Assembly (NCBI GenBank): GCA_964565925.1
Contig: CAZMGV010000003.1
Span: 62,001 to 126,000 of the forward strand
From: CAZMGV01 sp964565925
Lineage (GTDB): Bacteria; JAGRBM01; JAHCIT01
DNA: 64,000 nt
Direction of reading: 5' to 3'
Position 1 is the stretch's first letter, and every line of letters begins with the position of its first letter. The position numbers and the translations under genes were made by a program. Shown here one piece after another: positions 16,753 through 25,406 of the stretch. The notes below the pieces were generated by a model, which did not search any database, was not told the DNA's origin, and saw nothing but the letters and a program-made list of their open reading frames with translations.

Positions 16753-17781
16753 ATGGCCGATTCCAGCCCCTTCAAGGTCAAACCCGATCCCACGGACTTC
16801 AACCCCTACCTCTTCGGAAACCTGGGGAACCTCAAGAAATACCCCGAGCTGGAACGTCTCTACGAAAGCACCCTGAAGAAAAGCTGGGACGACAAGGAAG
16901 TGTTCGAGGCGCTGGTCGCCGAGCACGGCGAGTGCAAGCTTCCGGACCGCCAGCGCCAGGCGCTCGCCCGGATTTTCTCGATTATCTACTACGGCGAGGT
17001 CGTGGCGCTTCTGGTCTCCAGCCAGATTGTCGATATCGCCCCGGATCTGGCGGCCAAGTTCGCCGCCGCCGGCCAGACGATCGATGAAGCCCGCCACGTC
17101 TCGGTGATGGGCCGCTACCTCAAATACCTGGGCGTCGAACTGCCCGACATCAACCCCTTCGCCCGCGCCATTCTGGAAGACGTCCGCAATTCGGGCGACA
17201 TCCACATCAAGCTCGCCGGCATGCAGGTGTTCGTGGAGAACATCGCCTTCAACCTGTTCAACGAAGTGGCCAAGACCGAGTGCGACCCGGTGCTCTCCGG
17301 TTTCCTCCACTACGTGAAGATCGACGAGGCCCGGCATGTGGGCCTGGGCAAGAACTATCTGCCGCAGTACCTGGAACACCTCAGCATGAAGGACGCCATG
17401 GCGTTCAACGTGAGCCAGGTGAAGTGGCTGGCCGGTATCTTCTTCGCCATCCAGATGATGAAGGAAGACGCCCGGCTGCTGGGCATCGACATCAACAAGG
17501 CCGTGAAAAAGGGCATGCGCGACCAGCTCGACATCGCCAAGGGCATGGGCCGCTGGAAGCTGCGCCGGGGCTTTGTGATGTTCCCGAACTCCTGGAACGA
17601 CTACCTGATCGACACTTTCTTCCCGCAGTCGGACGACCCGCGCCAGTGGCGCCAGATGCTGGGTTCACAGGCCGAGAAATGGTCGTCGCGCTTTGGCGAC
17701 TTCTATGTCCGCTTCTTCGCGCCCAAGGACAACAACCCGGGCGGCAAGGCCTGGTCGGCCCGCAAGCTGGCGAACGCGTAA
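16753..17781 (+). CDS. Ferritin-like diiron-carboxylate protein
   Basis: Protein of 342 residues, mostly alpha-helical, with a complete diiron ligand set: Glu82 (YYGEVVAL), Glu112/His115 (DEARH), Glu162 (VENIAFN) and Glu192/His195 (DEARH). The two DEARH motifs on separate helices are the signature of ribonucleotide-reductase-R2-like, AurF-like and related diiron oxygenases. There is no obvious radical Tyr assignment or electron-transfer neighbour, so the substrate is unknown. AAGGAG (16740-16745) sets the start at ATG 16753. It is monocistronic, with a strong terminator at 17802-17828. Confidence 0.8.
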   Translation: MADSSPFKVKPDPTDFNPYLFGNLGNLKKYPELERLYESTLKKSWDDKEVFEALVAEHGECKLPDRQRQALARIFSIIYYGEVVALLVSSQIVDIAPDLAAKFAAAGQTIDEARHVSVMGRYLKYLGVELPDINPFARAILEDVRNSGDIHIKLAGMQVFVENIAFNLFNEVAKTECDPVLSGFLHYVKIDEARHVGLGKNYLPQYLEHLSMKDAMAFNVSQVKWLAGIFFAIQMMKEDARLLGIDINKAVKKGMRDQLDIAKGMGRWKLRRGFVMFPNSWNDYLIDTFFPQSDDPRQWRQMLGSQAEKWSSRFGDFYVRFFAPKDNNPGGKAWSARKLANA

Positions 17782-17801
17782 GGCGGTCACACCGGCAGCG
17801 G

Positions 17802-17828
17802 AAAGGGCGCAGTCACCTGCGCCCTTTT
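17802..17828 (+). terminator. Rho-independent terminator of the diiron-protein gene
   Basis: Perfect 11-bp stem AAAGGGCGCAG / CTGCGCCCTTT with loop TCAC, followed by T. It lies between convergent genes, and the A-run on the other side lets it serve both strands. Confidence 0.85.
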
Positions 17829-17847
17829 CATTTCCATCTCAGGCAAC

Positions 17848-18597
17848 TCAGTACACGCCGCTATCCTTGTGCTGCGTACGCTCGTTCCAGGCGACCCGGG
17901 CGACATGCAGGGCGATAAGACCCGGCACAATGAAACCCAGGTAGTGGAACTTCACGAACAGGAAAGCGCCCGCGACCGACCCCACGATAAAGGCGAAGAT
18001 CGAGGCGACCCGCAGCGCCTGCACCCGGAACCGCCGGGTCCACACCTTGCGGTCGTCCATATCCGTATAAAAGAGCTTCACGAGGCCGATGCCCAGATCG
18101 GTCGAGATACCGGTCAGATGCGTGCTGCGGATCGAGCCCTTGGACGCGGAAGTGATCGCCGCGTTCTGGATACCGCTCGCCCCGCAGAGCAGTACGAGAA
18201 AGACGAAGTCGGACCGGATCTTCGCCACGTCGCCGAACCGGCCGAACAGGTCGAACTGGCCGCCCAGCGCCGCGAGAATCATGCAGGCGGCGACCAGTAT
18301 CATCGCAATGTCATAGCGGGGCTCCCTGCGCTGCGAGATCCGGCGCTCCACGAGCAGCGCGGAGGTCATCGCCCCGGCGATAAAGAACACCGGTACGGCG
18401 GCGATACCGAACGCTTCCAGGTAGTTGCCCTCTTCGACATCGATTCCGAAATGGGTGGCGAAACCGGTCAGATGGGTCACGAACCGCGAACAGGCGAGAA
18501 AACCGCCCGCGTTCACGCTGCCCGACAGGAAGGCGAGCAGACTCCAGTTAAAGGCTGTTTTGAGGGGGACCTCGTCTTTGATCGTGTGCTTGTACAT
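17848..18597 (-). CDS. DUF1275 (YoaK-family) membrane protein
   Basis: Protein of 249 residues with about six hydrophobic helices. The family signature is clear: AFLSGSVNAGGFLACSRFVTHLTGFATHFG near the N-terminus and LLCGASGIQNAAITSASKGSIRSTHLTGISTDLG in the second half, the duplicated N-A-G-G...T-x-L-T-G and Q-N-A...T-H-L-T-G motifs of DUF1275. Function is not established for the family. No SD is evident at ATG 18597. Confidence 0.9.
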   Translation of the reverse strand: MYKHTIKDEVPLKTAFNWSLLAFLSGSVNAGGFLACSRFVTHLTGFATHFGIDVEEGNYLEAFGIAAVPVFFIAGAMTSALLVERRISQRREPRYDIAMILVAACMILAALGGQFDLFGRFGDVAKIRSDFVFLVLLCGASGIQNAAITSASKGSIRSTHLTGISTDLGIGLVKLFYTDMDDRKVWTRRFRVQALRVASIFAFIVGSVAGAFLFVKFHYLGFIVPGLIALHVARVAWNERTQHKDSGVY

Positions 18598-18671
18598 ATT
18601 ACGAGGCGATCTGACGCGAAGTCTGATGTTTAGGGACCGAACGTCAAGAAACGGCTGGGATTAATCTGCCT

Positions 18672-19766
18672 GTGAAACGTAAACCGACATCGTCTCCGAA
18701 AGCACCTCCAGGCAGGGACCCAAGGGCTCCTGCCGCCCCCGTCACTACCGGCGGGCAGGCGATCCGCTCGCGCAAGGAACAGCATATCCGGATCTGTGCC
18801 GAGGACGCGGCGGTCCAGAGTCCCGTCACGAACGGGCTCGACCGTTACGGTTTTTCGCACGAAGCGGTGCCGGAGGTGAACCTGCGCGAGATCAGCCTGA
18901 AGACCCGGCTGCTCCGCAAGACGCTCAATGCCCCCGTCCTGATTTCCCCCATGACCGGCGGCACGCCGCTGGCGCAGCAGATCAACCTGAACCTGGCCGA
19001 GGCGGCCGAGCACCTGGGCATCGCCATGGGCGTGGGCTCGCAGCGCTCCGGTATCGTGAATGCCGACCTCGCCGCCACCTACCAGGTCCGTAAAAAGGCG
19101 CCGTCGATCTTTCTGTTCGCGAACCTCGGCGCCGTACAGCTCAACTACGGCTACGGAGTCGGCGAGTGCCGAAAGGCCGTCGAGATGATCGAAGCGGACG
19201 CGCTGTTTCTGCATCTGAACCCGCTGCAGGAGGCGCTCCAGCACGGCGGTGACACGAACTTCGCCGGGCTCCTGAACAAGATCGAAAAGGTCTGCCGCGG
19301 GATGCCGGTGCCGGTGTTCGCACGCGAAGTGTCGTCGGGCCTCTCCGAACGCTCCGCCAGGCTGCTCATCAACGCCGGTATAGCGGGGCTCGACACCGGC
19401 GGCCTGGGCGGCACCAACTGGGCGCTGGTCGAAGGGGCGGCGAACCCGGAAAACCGTGAGATCGCCCGGGTGTTCGGCGACTGGGGTCACGACGTCGCGC
19501 AGAGCCTGATCAACGTCCGGCGCGTGAACCGCCGCATCCCGCTCATCGCCAGCGGCGGGCTCAGGACCGGCCGCGAGGCGGCCACCGCCATCGGGCTTGG
19601 CGCCACGCTCGCCAGTTTCGGCGGCAGCCTGCTGAACCCGGCACGCGAATCGGCCGATGCGGTCCGTAAACGGATCGAAACGCTCATCAGGGAACTCAGG
19701 ATCGCGCTGTTCGCCGCCGGACTGGAAAGCTCCGACACGGCCCGGGGGAAACTGCTCCCGCGCTGA
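18672..19766 (+). CDS. fni: Type 2 isopentenyl-diphosphate delta-isomerase
   Basis: FMN/NADPH-dependent enzyme of 364 residues that interconverts IPP and DMAPP. Motifs are RKEQHIRIC near residue 35, PVLISPMTGGT (flavin phosphate region), GVGSQRSG, LFLHLNPLQEALQHGGDTNF, GLDTGGLGGTNWALVE and IASGGLRTGREAATAIGLGA. The usual V-K-E-V-G-x-G motif reads FAREVSSGLS, so the conserved Lys is Arg; worth noting but a common kind of variation. The N-terminal 30 residues are a Pro/Arg-rich extension beyond the family core. The start is GTG 18672. It indicates isoprenoid synthesis with a type 2 rather than type 1 isomerase. Confidence 0.92.
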   Translation: MKRKPTSSPKAPPGRDPRAPAAPVTTGGQAIRSRKEQHIRICAEDAAVQSPVTNGLDRYGFSHEAVPEVNLREISLKTRLLRKTLNAPVLISPMTGGTPLAQQINLNLAEAAEHLGIAMGVGSQRSGIVNADLAATYQVRKKAPSIFLFANLGAVQLNYGYGVGECRKAVEMIEADALFLHLNPLQEALQHGGDTNFAGLLNKIEKVCRGMPVPVFAREVSSGLSERSARLLINAGIAGLDTGGLGGTNWALVEGAANPENREIARVFGDWGHDVAQSLINVRRVNRRIPLIASGGLRTGREAATAIGLGATLASFGGSLLNPARESADAVRKRIETLIRELRIALFAAGLESSDTARGKLLPR

Positions 19767-19771
19767 CAGAA

Positions 19772-20905
19772 CTATTTTATGGAGCTGTTCACTTCATAGA
19801 GCCGGATGATCCGGTCTGCACCAGAAGCAGCGAGACGCCGCGAATCCCCCGAGAACGCCGCCGAGAGCACGGCGCCCTTCTGGACCTCAAGTTTTGCCGG
19901 CTGCTTCTCGGTCACCGGGTCCCAGGTCCAGAGCGTTCCCTCGAACGTCCCCCACGCGAGCCGCCGTCCGTTGGGTGTGATCGCCACGGCGGTGATCGCC
20001 GATTTGCCGCTGTTGAACTGCCGGACGGTCCGGCCCGCGAGCAGGTCCCACAGCTCCACCGACCCTTCGTTGGTTCCGGTCAGCAGCCAGTTGCCGTCGG
20101 CCGTGAACGACGACGCATTCGCGATTGCAAGGGGCCTAAGCACCGCCAGTTCTTTCATATCTTTGGCATTGAACAGCTTGATGACCGGGTTGGCGCAGGT
20201 CCGGTCGAAGTTGCGCGTCTCGCAGCCGCTGACGAGCAGTTTCGCGCCGTCCGGCGAGAACCGCACGTCGGTGATCCGCTCGCGGGGCCCTGTGGGATGC
20301 CCGAGCGGCGTATTCGCCGGAGGGACGAGCGCTTCGATATCGGGGTTCTGGCACTCTCCGCCGCTTTTCTGGCTGCAGGTGACCAGCACCACGCGCCTGC
20401 CGTCGGGGGAGACCACCAGCTGGTCGAAGGCGCGGGTGAAGCCGTCGGTGCTGGCCGCTTTCTCGCCCAATGTCCCCGCGGGTTCGAGCTTCCACTCCGT
20501 CACCTGCCAGCGGGTCGCCTCGAGCACGATCTCTTCGGCGCAGCCCGCCACCGTGAGCTTCGTGAAGCCCGCGCTGGGCCCCGCGTAGGTAAGCCGTACA
20601 TCCATCCCCTTGCGGTAGAGCAGCGGCTCGTCTTTCGCGGTATCCCAGAACGCCACCATGCCGTTGCTGTCGGTGGAAACCAGTTTCGAGCCGGTCTGGT
20701 CGAGAACCAGCCGGTTCACGTTTCCCTCATGCCGCGTGAAAGTCCGCAGGAGCTGAAGCGGCAATGCCGCCACGGATGCGGGACCGGCGACAGCAGGCGG
20801 CGCTTCAGGCGCCGGTTCCGCGTGCAGGGTCCCCGTCCCTGCAGCGGCCGCCGCCAGAACGACGGCTCCCAGAAACCCTTTAACAAGCCAGCTATTCACG
20901 GCCAC
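19772..20905 (-). CDS. Secreted WD40-repeat protein
   Basis: Protein of 377 residues with a signal peptide (FLGAVVLAAAAAGTGTLHAEP), then a beta-propeller with several WD40-type blades: LVLDQTGSKLVSTDSNGMVAFWD, VRFSPDGAKLLVSG, FTADGNWLLTGTNEGSVELWD, ITPNGRRLAWGTFEGTLWTWD and FSGDSRRLAASGADRIIRLYE. Two blades carry a matching loop, CSQKSGGECQNPDIE and CETRNFDRTCANPVIK, each with a C-x8-C pair that could form a disulfide in the periplasm. It is probably a binding scaffold. GTG start. It converges with fni with a 5-base gap. Confidence 0.85.
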   Translation of the reverse strand: MAVNSWLVKGFLGAVVLAAAAAGTGTLHAEPAPEAPPAVAGPASVAALPLQLLRTFTRHEGNVNRLVLDQTGSKLVSTDSNGMVAFWDTAKDEPLLYRKGMDVRLTYAGPSAGFTKLTVAGCAEEIVLEATRWQVTEWKLEPAGTLGEKAASTDGFTRAFDQLVVSPDGRRVVLVTCSQKSGGECQNPDIEALVPPANTPLGHPTGPRERITDVRFSPDGAKLLVSGCETRNFDRTCANPVIKLFNAKDMKELAVLRPLAIANASSFTADGNWLLTGTNEGSVELWDLLAGRTVRQFNSGKSAITAVAITPNGRRLAWGTFEGTLWTWDPVTEKQPAKLEVQKGAVLSAAFSGDSRRLAASGADRIIRLYEVNSSIK

Positions 20906-21033
20906 AGTGTAGCGGAAGATTCAGGAGGCACGAGAGGACCTGTGATCTAATCCCGAACGGCGGTTCGAAACCGGTTGCCCGGAGGGTTGACCTCTGCGAA
21001 ACGCCTCGTAAGCATGGCTGATGAAGGAACCCG

Positions 21034-21459
21034 ATGGCAGACCGGCTCACCATGTTCGTGGAACGGCGGCGCACGATGCGCCACCGGCTTTCCTTTCCCA
21101 TCGAGCACCGCGCCCTGCCCAACGTCGGCGTGGAGGCGGACGATTTCCTGCTGGAGTACGGCCGGGACTTCTCGTCGTCGGGGATATTCCTTGAAACGTC
21201 GTCCCCGTTCGAGATCGGCACGCAGCTGGAACTGGTTTTCCGCCTGCCGCCGGACCTCGCCGCCGAGCAGGGTATCCACCATGTCACCGTGCGGGGCGTC
21301 GTGAAGTGGGTGTTGCAGATCGGCGAATCCACCGACCCGACCCAGGCCGGCATGGGCGTTCACTTCGTGGACGTGGGTTCCGACTGCCTGAAGCTGCTCG
21401 AGAAGATCGTCAAGAAGATCGCCGTATTCCCCGAAATGCCGTCCGGCACGGAACACTGA
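21034..21459 (+). CDS. PilZ-domain protein (myxobacterial TIGR02266 type)
   Basis: Protein of 141 residues consisting of one PilZ domain. The c-di-GMP-binding elements are present: R-x-x-x-R at Arg12/Arg16 (RRRTMRHR) and D-x-S-x-x-G at 45-50 (DFSSSGIF). The layout (FVERRRxxRHRLSFPIEHRALP ... GVEADDFLLEYGRDFSSSGIFLET ... GMGVHFVDV) is that of the paralogous family abundant in Myxococcus. It is likely a c-di-GMP effector in motility or development. AAGGAA precedes the ATG. Confidence 0.9.
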   Translation: MADRLTMFVERRRTMRHRLSFPIEHRALPNVGVEADDFLLEYGRDFSSSGIFLETSSPFEIGTQLELVFRLPPDLAAEQGIHHVTVRGVVKWVLQIGESTDPTQAGMGVHFVDVGSDCLKLLEKIVKKIAVFPEMPSGTEH

Positions 21460-21465
21460 ACCGCA

Positions 21466-22683
21466 CTAGACCCGTTCCAGCACCGCAATCGCTTCGATGT
21501 GCGCCGTCATGGGAAACTGGTCGTAGATTTCCATCCGAGTAATCCGGTACGGACCGCCGTCAACCAGCGGTTTCAGGTCGCGGGCGAGTGCCGCCGGATG
21601 ACACGACACGTAGGCGATGGTCTGCGGCGTGAGGTCGGCGGCGAACTCCTGAAGCGCCTCGCAACCGTCCCACGGCGGATCGAGCACCAGCACGTTGCAG
21701 GGCTTGATCCGGCCGGCGAGATCCGCGTCCACGGTCGAGGGATAGATCTTCACATTCAGCAGGTGCAGCCGCTGGAGATTGTCCTTGAGCTGGGCAAGCG
21801 CGGCGGCGTCGATTTCAACGGCATCCACCCACTGGGATTTCTTCGCGAGTCCCGCCGTAAACGTCCCGATACCGGCATACAGTTCCACGACGCGCGAATT
21901 GCGGTCCTTCACGACCGAATCGATCCGCTCGGTCATCTTCCGGGCAATGGCGAAGTTCGCCTGCGAGAACGCCAGCGGGCTCACATCGACCTCGAGCCCC
22001 GAGCTGGCCTTGAACCGCACCGCCACGCCCGCCTTCTTGATCCAGCCGGCGCCGGTCTTGCGGTCCTCAAAGACCGCCGCCGCGTCGTCGGTATCCCGTT
22101 CGCCGGAGACCAGCACCAGCTCACCCGGTTTCGGATCGAGCAGATGGCGCGTGCGGACCTCCGCCAGCAGCCGGTTCACAGCCGGGGTCGCCACCGGGCA
22201 CTGGTCGATCTCCGCCAGCTCGCGGGAATGCTTGCGGCGGAACCCGATCACCGGGCGGCCGCCCTCGCGCACGACGCCGAACCGCACACGGTTGCGGTAG
22301 TGCAGGAAATCGGGCGAACGGATGAACTCCACCTCCGGCAGCCGGCCGGCGATACCGTTCTGCTCGAACGCCCGCATGAACAGCACGGTTTTCTCGCGGA
22401 CCTGCGCCTCGGGCGACAGGAACTGGAAATCGCAGCTCCCGCAGACGAGTGCGTGGGGGCACGGCGCCTCGACCCGGTCCGGTCCGGCCGAAACCACTTC
22501 AACCAGTTCGGCCTCCAGGTGGCTGCGTTTCTCGTTCAGGATTTTCGCCCAGATCACGTCGCCTGGCACGGCGTTCGCCACATGCACGAGCCGCCCGGTT
22601 TTGTCCGTACCGTAGGCGTCGCCCGAGTGCAGAAGGCCCTCGATGCGGACTGCTATCAGCTTATCGCTCTTCGAACTGTTCAT
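21466..22683 (-). CDS. 23S rRNA m5U methyltransferase, RlmD/RumA family
   Basis: Protein of 405 residues, a SAM-dependent RNA uridine-5-methyltransferase. An N-terminal TRAM domain (about 5-65) is followed by a 4Fe-4S site (Cys75, Cys81, Cys84 and Cys162: CPHALVCGSC and DQCPVATP). The SAM-binding motif is ELYAGIGTFTAG, then LDPPWDG (usually DPPRxG) and the catalytic nucleophile in YVSCHPAALARDL. The start is ATG 22683, overlapping the HAD gene's stop as ATGA. Whether it is RlmD-, RlmC- or TrmA-like in target cannot be read here. Confidence 0.9.
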   Translation of the reverse strand: MNSSKSDKLIAVRIEGLLHSGDAYGTDKTGRLVHVANAVPGDVIWAKILNEKRSHLEAELVEVVSAGPDRVEAPCPHALVCGSCDFQFLSPEAQVREKTVLFMRAFEQNGIAGRLPEVEFIRSPDFLHYRNRVRFGVVREGGRPVIGFRRKHSRELAEIDQCPVATPAVNRLLAEVRTRHLLDPKPGELVLVSGERDTDDAAAVFEDRKTGAGWIKKAGVAVRFKASSGLEVDVSPLAFSQANFAIARKMTERIDSVVKDRNSRVVELYAGIGTFTAGLAKKSQWVDAVEIDAAALAQLKDNLQRLHLLNVKIYPSTVDADLAGRIKPCNVLVLDPPWDGCEALQEFAADLTPQTIAYVSCHPAALARDLKPLVDGGPYRITRMEIYDQFPMTAHIEAIAVLERV

Positions 22684-23366
22684 CGGGGCACCGGCCAGGC
22701 TTCGCCGGGGCGGCCGAAGTGCATGAGCGCCCAGCCCCGCTTGACCGCTTCCTTGAACAGGAACGGATCGGGATTGACCGCCACCGGATGGGCGACCGCT
22801 TCCAGGGCGGTGATGTCGGAGAGCGAATCGCTGTAGAAGAACGACCGGTTGAGGTCGATCTCCTTCTCGCATGCAAATGTCTCCATGCACTCGCGCTTGC
22901 CGTCGCCGTAGCACATGGGTTCAATAATATGCCCGGTGAACCGGCCGTCCGGGCCGGTCGCGAGCCGCGTGCAGACGTAGCCGTCCATCTCCAGCCAGCG
23001 GCACACCGGATCGCAGACGTAGCGGGTGGAGGCCGACAGAAGGTACACCCGGTCGCCCCGGCGGCGGTGCCAGCGGATCTGCTCGATACCGTCAGCAGAG
23101 ATGTGCTGACGGACGTACTGATGGAACCAGCGGTCGCACTCCTCGATGAACTGGGCTTCGGACTGGCCCCGCATGATTTCGAGCGCCTTGGCGGCGACCT
23201 CTTTCGGATCGAGCAGTGTCAGCTTGTGCAAGACCAGCGTGTAGGTGGTCAGCGCCAGGTCGGCGAGCTTGAACCGGCCGTCGTCGAACATGGCCTTCGC
23301 CCACAGGCGGCCCGAGTTCTCGCACAGCAGGGTGTCGTCCAGATCGAAAAAAGCGGCGGAGTTCAT
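22680..23366 (-). CDS. HAD-IB family phosphatase (SerB-like)
   Basis: Protein of about 228 residues. The motifs are AFFDLDDTLL (nucleophile Asp and acid/base Asp), LLSAST (motif II), KEIDLNRSFFYSDSLSDITAL (Lys and motif IV Asp pair) and a helical cap typical of the HAD-IB group of PSP-like and CicA-like phosphatases. ATG 23366 begins directly at the catalytic strand; a GTG at 23396 would overlap the palindromic repeat at 23394-23458 and is less likely. Coupled by a 4-base overlap to the RNA methyltransferase gene. Substrate unknown. Confidence 0.85.
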   Translation of the reverse strand: MNSAAFFDLDDTLLCENSGRLWAKAMFDDGRFKLADLALTTYTLVLHKLTLLDPKEVAAKALEIMRGQSEAQFIEECDRWFHQYVRQHISADGIEQIRWHRRRGDRVYLLSASTRYVCDPVCRWLEMDGYVCTRLATGPDGRFTGHIIEPMCYGDGKRECMETFACEKEIDLNRSFFYSDSLSDITALEAVAHPVAVNPDPFLFKEAVKRGWALMHFGRPGEAWPVPR

Positions 23367-23393
23367 CGGGCCAGGGTCTCCATAAAAATCCGT

Positions 23394-23458
23394 CACCCTT
23401 CGACAGGCTCAGGGCGAACGGATTTGTGTGTCCGTTCGTGGTGAGCTTGTCGAACCAC
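23394..23458. repeat. Interspersed palindromic (REP-like) element
   Basis: An imperfect inverted repeat with arms of about 28 bases: CACCCTTCGACAGGCTCAGG... on the left and ...GTGAGCTTGTCGAACCAC on the right, around a TGTGTG-like centre. This is the TTCGACA-GCTCA type palindrome that recurs in many proteobacterial genomes and, when mistranslated, yields FALSLSKG-type peptides. One copy is in the window, in the gap between the HAD gene and the pseudouridine synthase gene. Confidence 0.75.
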
Positions 23459-23544
23459 AACGGACATCTAGCGTCAGGAAACCTTGTTAAACAGTCGGCC
23501 GTATCCGCTCAAGTGCCAGCTTAACTGCCGATTGAACTGCCAAT

Positions 23545-24432
23545 TTAATTGGCAGACATGGGAGCCGGCGGTGACGAATTCGTGAAACCGAGCCGGTCGA
23601 GCTCAATGAGCCAGGCCTGAGGCACCGGTTCCTTCACGGTAATGGCCTGACCGCGCCACTTGAACTCCACTTCGGCCGCATGGAGCAGCAGCCGCGACGC
23701 CCGGATGGCACCGACACTTCCGCCGGCGTCGAGGTCGCCCACGACCGGGTGGCCGATACCGGCTAGATGACGCCGGATCTGCCGCGTGCGGCCGGTTTCC
23801 AGCTCCACCCGCAGCAGCGCCGCCTTGGGGGATCGTTCCAGAACCTTTGCATGGGTCACCGCCGGTTTGCCGTCCAGCGAGCCGTCGATCGTTTGGGTGT
23901 CCCACGACGGTGCCGGGCTCACGGCGGTGAGGTAGCTGCGGGAGATTTCATGCCCGGCAAACATCCGGTTCAGTTCCGCCTGCGCGTCCTTGGTCCGTGC
24001 CACGACAATCACGCCGCTCGTTGGCGCGTCGAGCCGGTGGGTAATAAAGCCGCCGCCCTCCACACCCTTTTTCAGCCAGTCTTCGAGGGTTCCTCTGGCA
24101 CCTTGTCTTGTCGGCTCCACCGGCATCCGGGCCGGTTTGGCGACGACCGCCAGATCGGCGTTGGAAAAAAGCACCCGGGGTTCTTCGCCGGCGCGCGGCG
24201 GCGGCTGCTCGGGGGCCAGTTCATAGACGGTGATCCGCTGGCCGGTCCTGACGGCGCGCGAACAGACCCGGACCCTCGCCTGATCGACGAACACCGATCC
24301 GCCTTCGATATAGGTTCTGGCTTTGGTACGACTGATGGCGGGCGCGCCCGCCGGAACGGCGCGGTCGATGCGCTCGCCGTCCAGTTCCGCCGGAACCGTG
24401 AACTCGGCGAGCGGACCGGAGTGGCGGCTCAC
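23545..24432 (-). CDS. RluA-family pseudouridine synthase
   Basis: Protein of 295 residues. An N-terminal S4-like RNA-binding segment (ISRTKARTYIEGGSVFVDQARV) is followed by the catalytic domain: VAKPARMPVEPTRQG, THRLDAPTSGVIVVA with catalytic Asp135, RSYLTAV, and LETGRTRQIRRHLAGIGHPVVGD. The order matches the RluA/RluC/RluD group. The GTG start overlaps the upstream lipoprotein stop as GTGA, so it may depend on translation of that gene. The target RNA cannot be deduced. Confidence 0.92.
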   Translation of the reverse strand: MSRHSGPLAEFTVPAELDGERIDRAVPAGAPAISRTKARTYIEGGSVFVDQARVRVCSRAVRTGQRITVYELAPEQPPPRAGEEPRVLFSNADLAVVAKPARMPVEPTRQGARGTLEDWLKKGVEGGGFITHRLDAPTSGVIVVARTKDAQAELNRMFAGHEISRSYLTAVSPAPSWDTQTIDGSLDGKPAVTHAKVLERSPKAALLRVELETGRTRQIRRHLAGIGHPVVGDLDAGGSVGAIRASRLLLHAAEVEFKWRGQAITVKEPVPQAWLIELDRLGFTNSSPPAPMSAN

Positions 24433-25325
24433 GGGTCGATCTGGCAGTTGAGGAACGGCACCGTGGCGATCTTGCCCGGCTGCGGGAGCTGATCCGAATT
24501 GGCGGAATCGAATACGATGTAGAAATTGTTGTCCTCGTCCGGCGACGCACCGGTCACAAATCCTGCGCTGCCCAGCACACCTGCAGAATTCAGGTTCGTG
24601 AACGCGCCAGTGGAACCGTCGAACGTAAACGGAACGGCCGTGCCTACCGGGGCCTCCGGATCTATGGCCGTCAGAGGAATATCCGCTTTGTCGACGCGGT
24701 AAAGCGTGGCGCTGGATATTCCGGCCGGGTCAGTAAAGCGGCCCATGATCCCCGCTGTCGCATTGAAGGTGCAATCAGTGTTCACCTCACCTGTCACAAC
24801 CGCATAGGCGGGACTCGAGAAACTGACTCCGTTCTTCACGGTGATCGTGACGGTGGCGGTGACCGGAACCGGCTGGCCGTCGCTGACCGGAGAAAACCTG
24901 TTGGTCGCTTCGAGGTTAATAATGTTGTCGGCTTCCTGCTCGAACGGTGTGAACGGGTGACGAAGCACGTCGGCCAGCACGATATCGAACGCGCCGCCGC
25001 CGCTCACGACAATCGGATAGGACCCGGCGATCGGCAGCGTGCCCGAGCCGCTATAACCGTTCTTCACGTTGTAGTGGATCAAGCCATTATCCACGTCGTT
25101 AATGACCCGTCCCTGGATGAACAGGAGCGGCTGGCTGCCGTTATTGGTCGTGATCGTGGCTGAAGCCGCCACGTCGGTAGTGCCCGTATTGCCGTCGTCG
25201 AACGGCGAGATCAGCTGAAAAACGGGCTCCTGGGCGCCGCCTCCGCCTCCGCAGGCGGCCGGGAGGCCCAGTAGCACGACAATCAGGGATTTCAGTATGA
25301 AGTTCCGCATCCGGGGATGGTTCAT
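24429..25325 (-). CDS. Putative lipoprotein, unknown
   Basis: Protein of 298 residues with a lipoprotein signal (FILKSLIVVLLGLPAAC; Cys25 lipidation site, then GGGGG). The mature part is beta-rich and Asp/Thr/Val-heavy (TDVAASATITTNNGSQPLLFIQGRV, VTATVTITVKNGVSFSSPAYAVVTGEV), suggesting Ig-like strands. It is the first gene of a pair with the pseudouridine synthase, an odd functional pairing. GGAG lies just before the ATG. Confidence 0.75.
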   Translation of the reverse strand: MNHPRMRNFILKSLIVVLLGLPAACGGGGGAQEPVFQLISPFDDGNTGTTDVAASATITTNNGSQPLLFIQGRVINDVDNGLIHYNVKNGYSGSGTLPIAGSYPIVVSGGGAFDIVLADVLRHPFTPFEQEADNIINLEATNRFSPVSDGQPVPVTATVTITVKNGVSFSSPAYAVVTGEVNTDCTFNATAGIMGRFTDPAGISSATLYRVDKADIPLTAIDPEAPVGTAVPFTFDGSTGAFTNLNSAGVLGSAGFVTGASPDEDNNFYIVFDSANSDQLPQPGKIATVPFLNCQIDP

Positions 25326-25406
25326 AAGGCTCCATGGGCTGCAAGGTCAAATCGGCGTTTCATCCATATAAGGAGCGCCAAATGAACAGCCTTCGTGACA
25401 CGCGGC

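Noticed and set aside
20950..20980. GGTTCGAAACC resembles a tRNA T-arm.
   Set aside because: No acceptor stem, anticodon arm or D-arm can be built around it, and the distance to flanking genes is too short for a tRNA.
23092..23460. Open frame whose N-terminus reads FDKLTT...FALSLSKG.
   Set aside because: This is the known mistranslation of the TTCGACA-type palindromic repeat; the real gene here is the HAD phosphatase.
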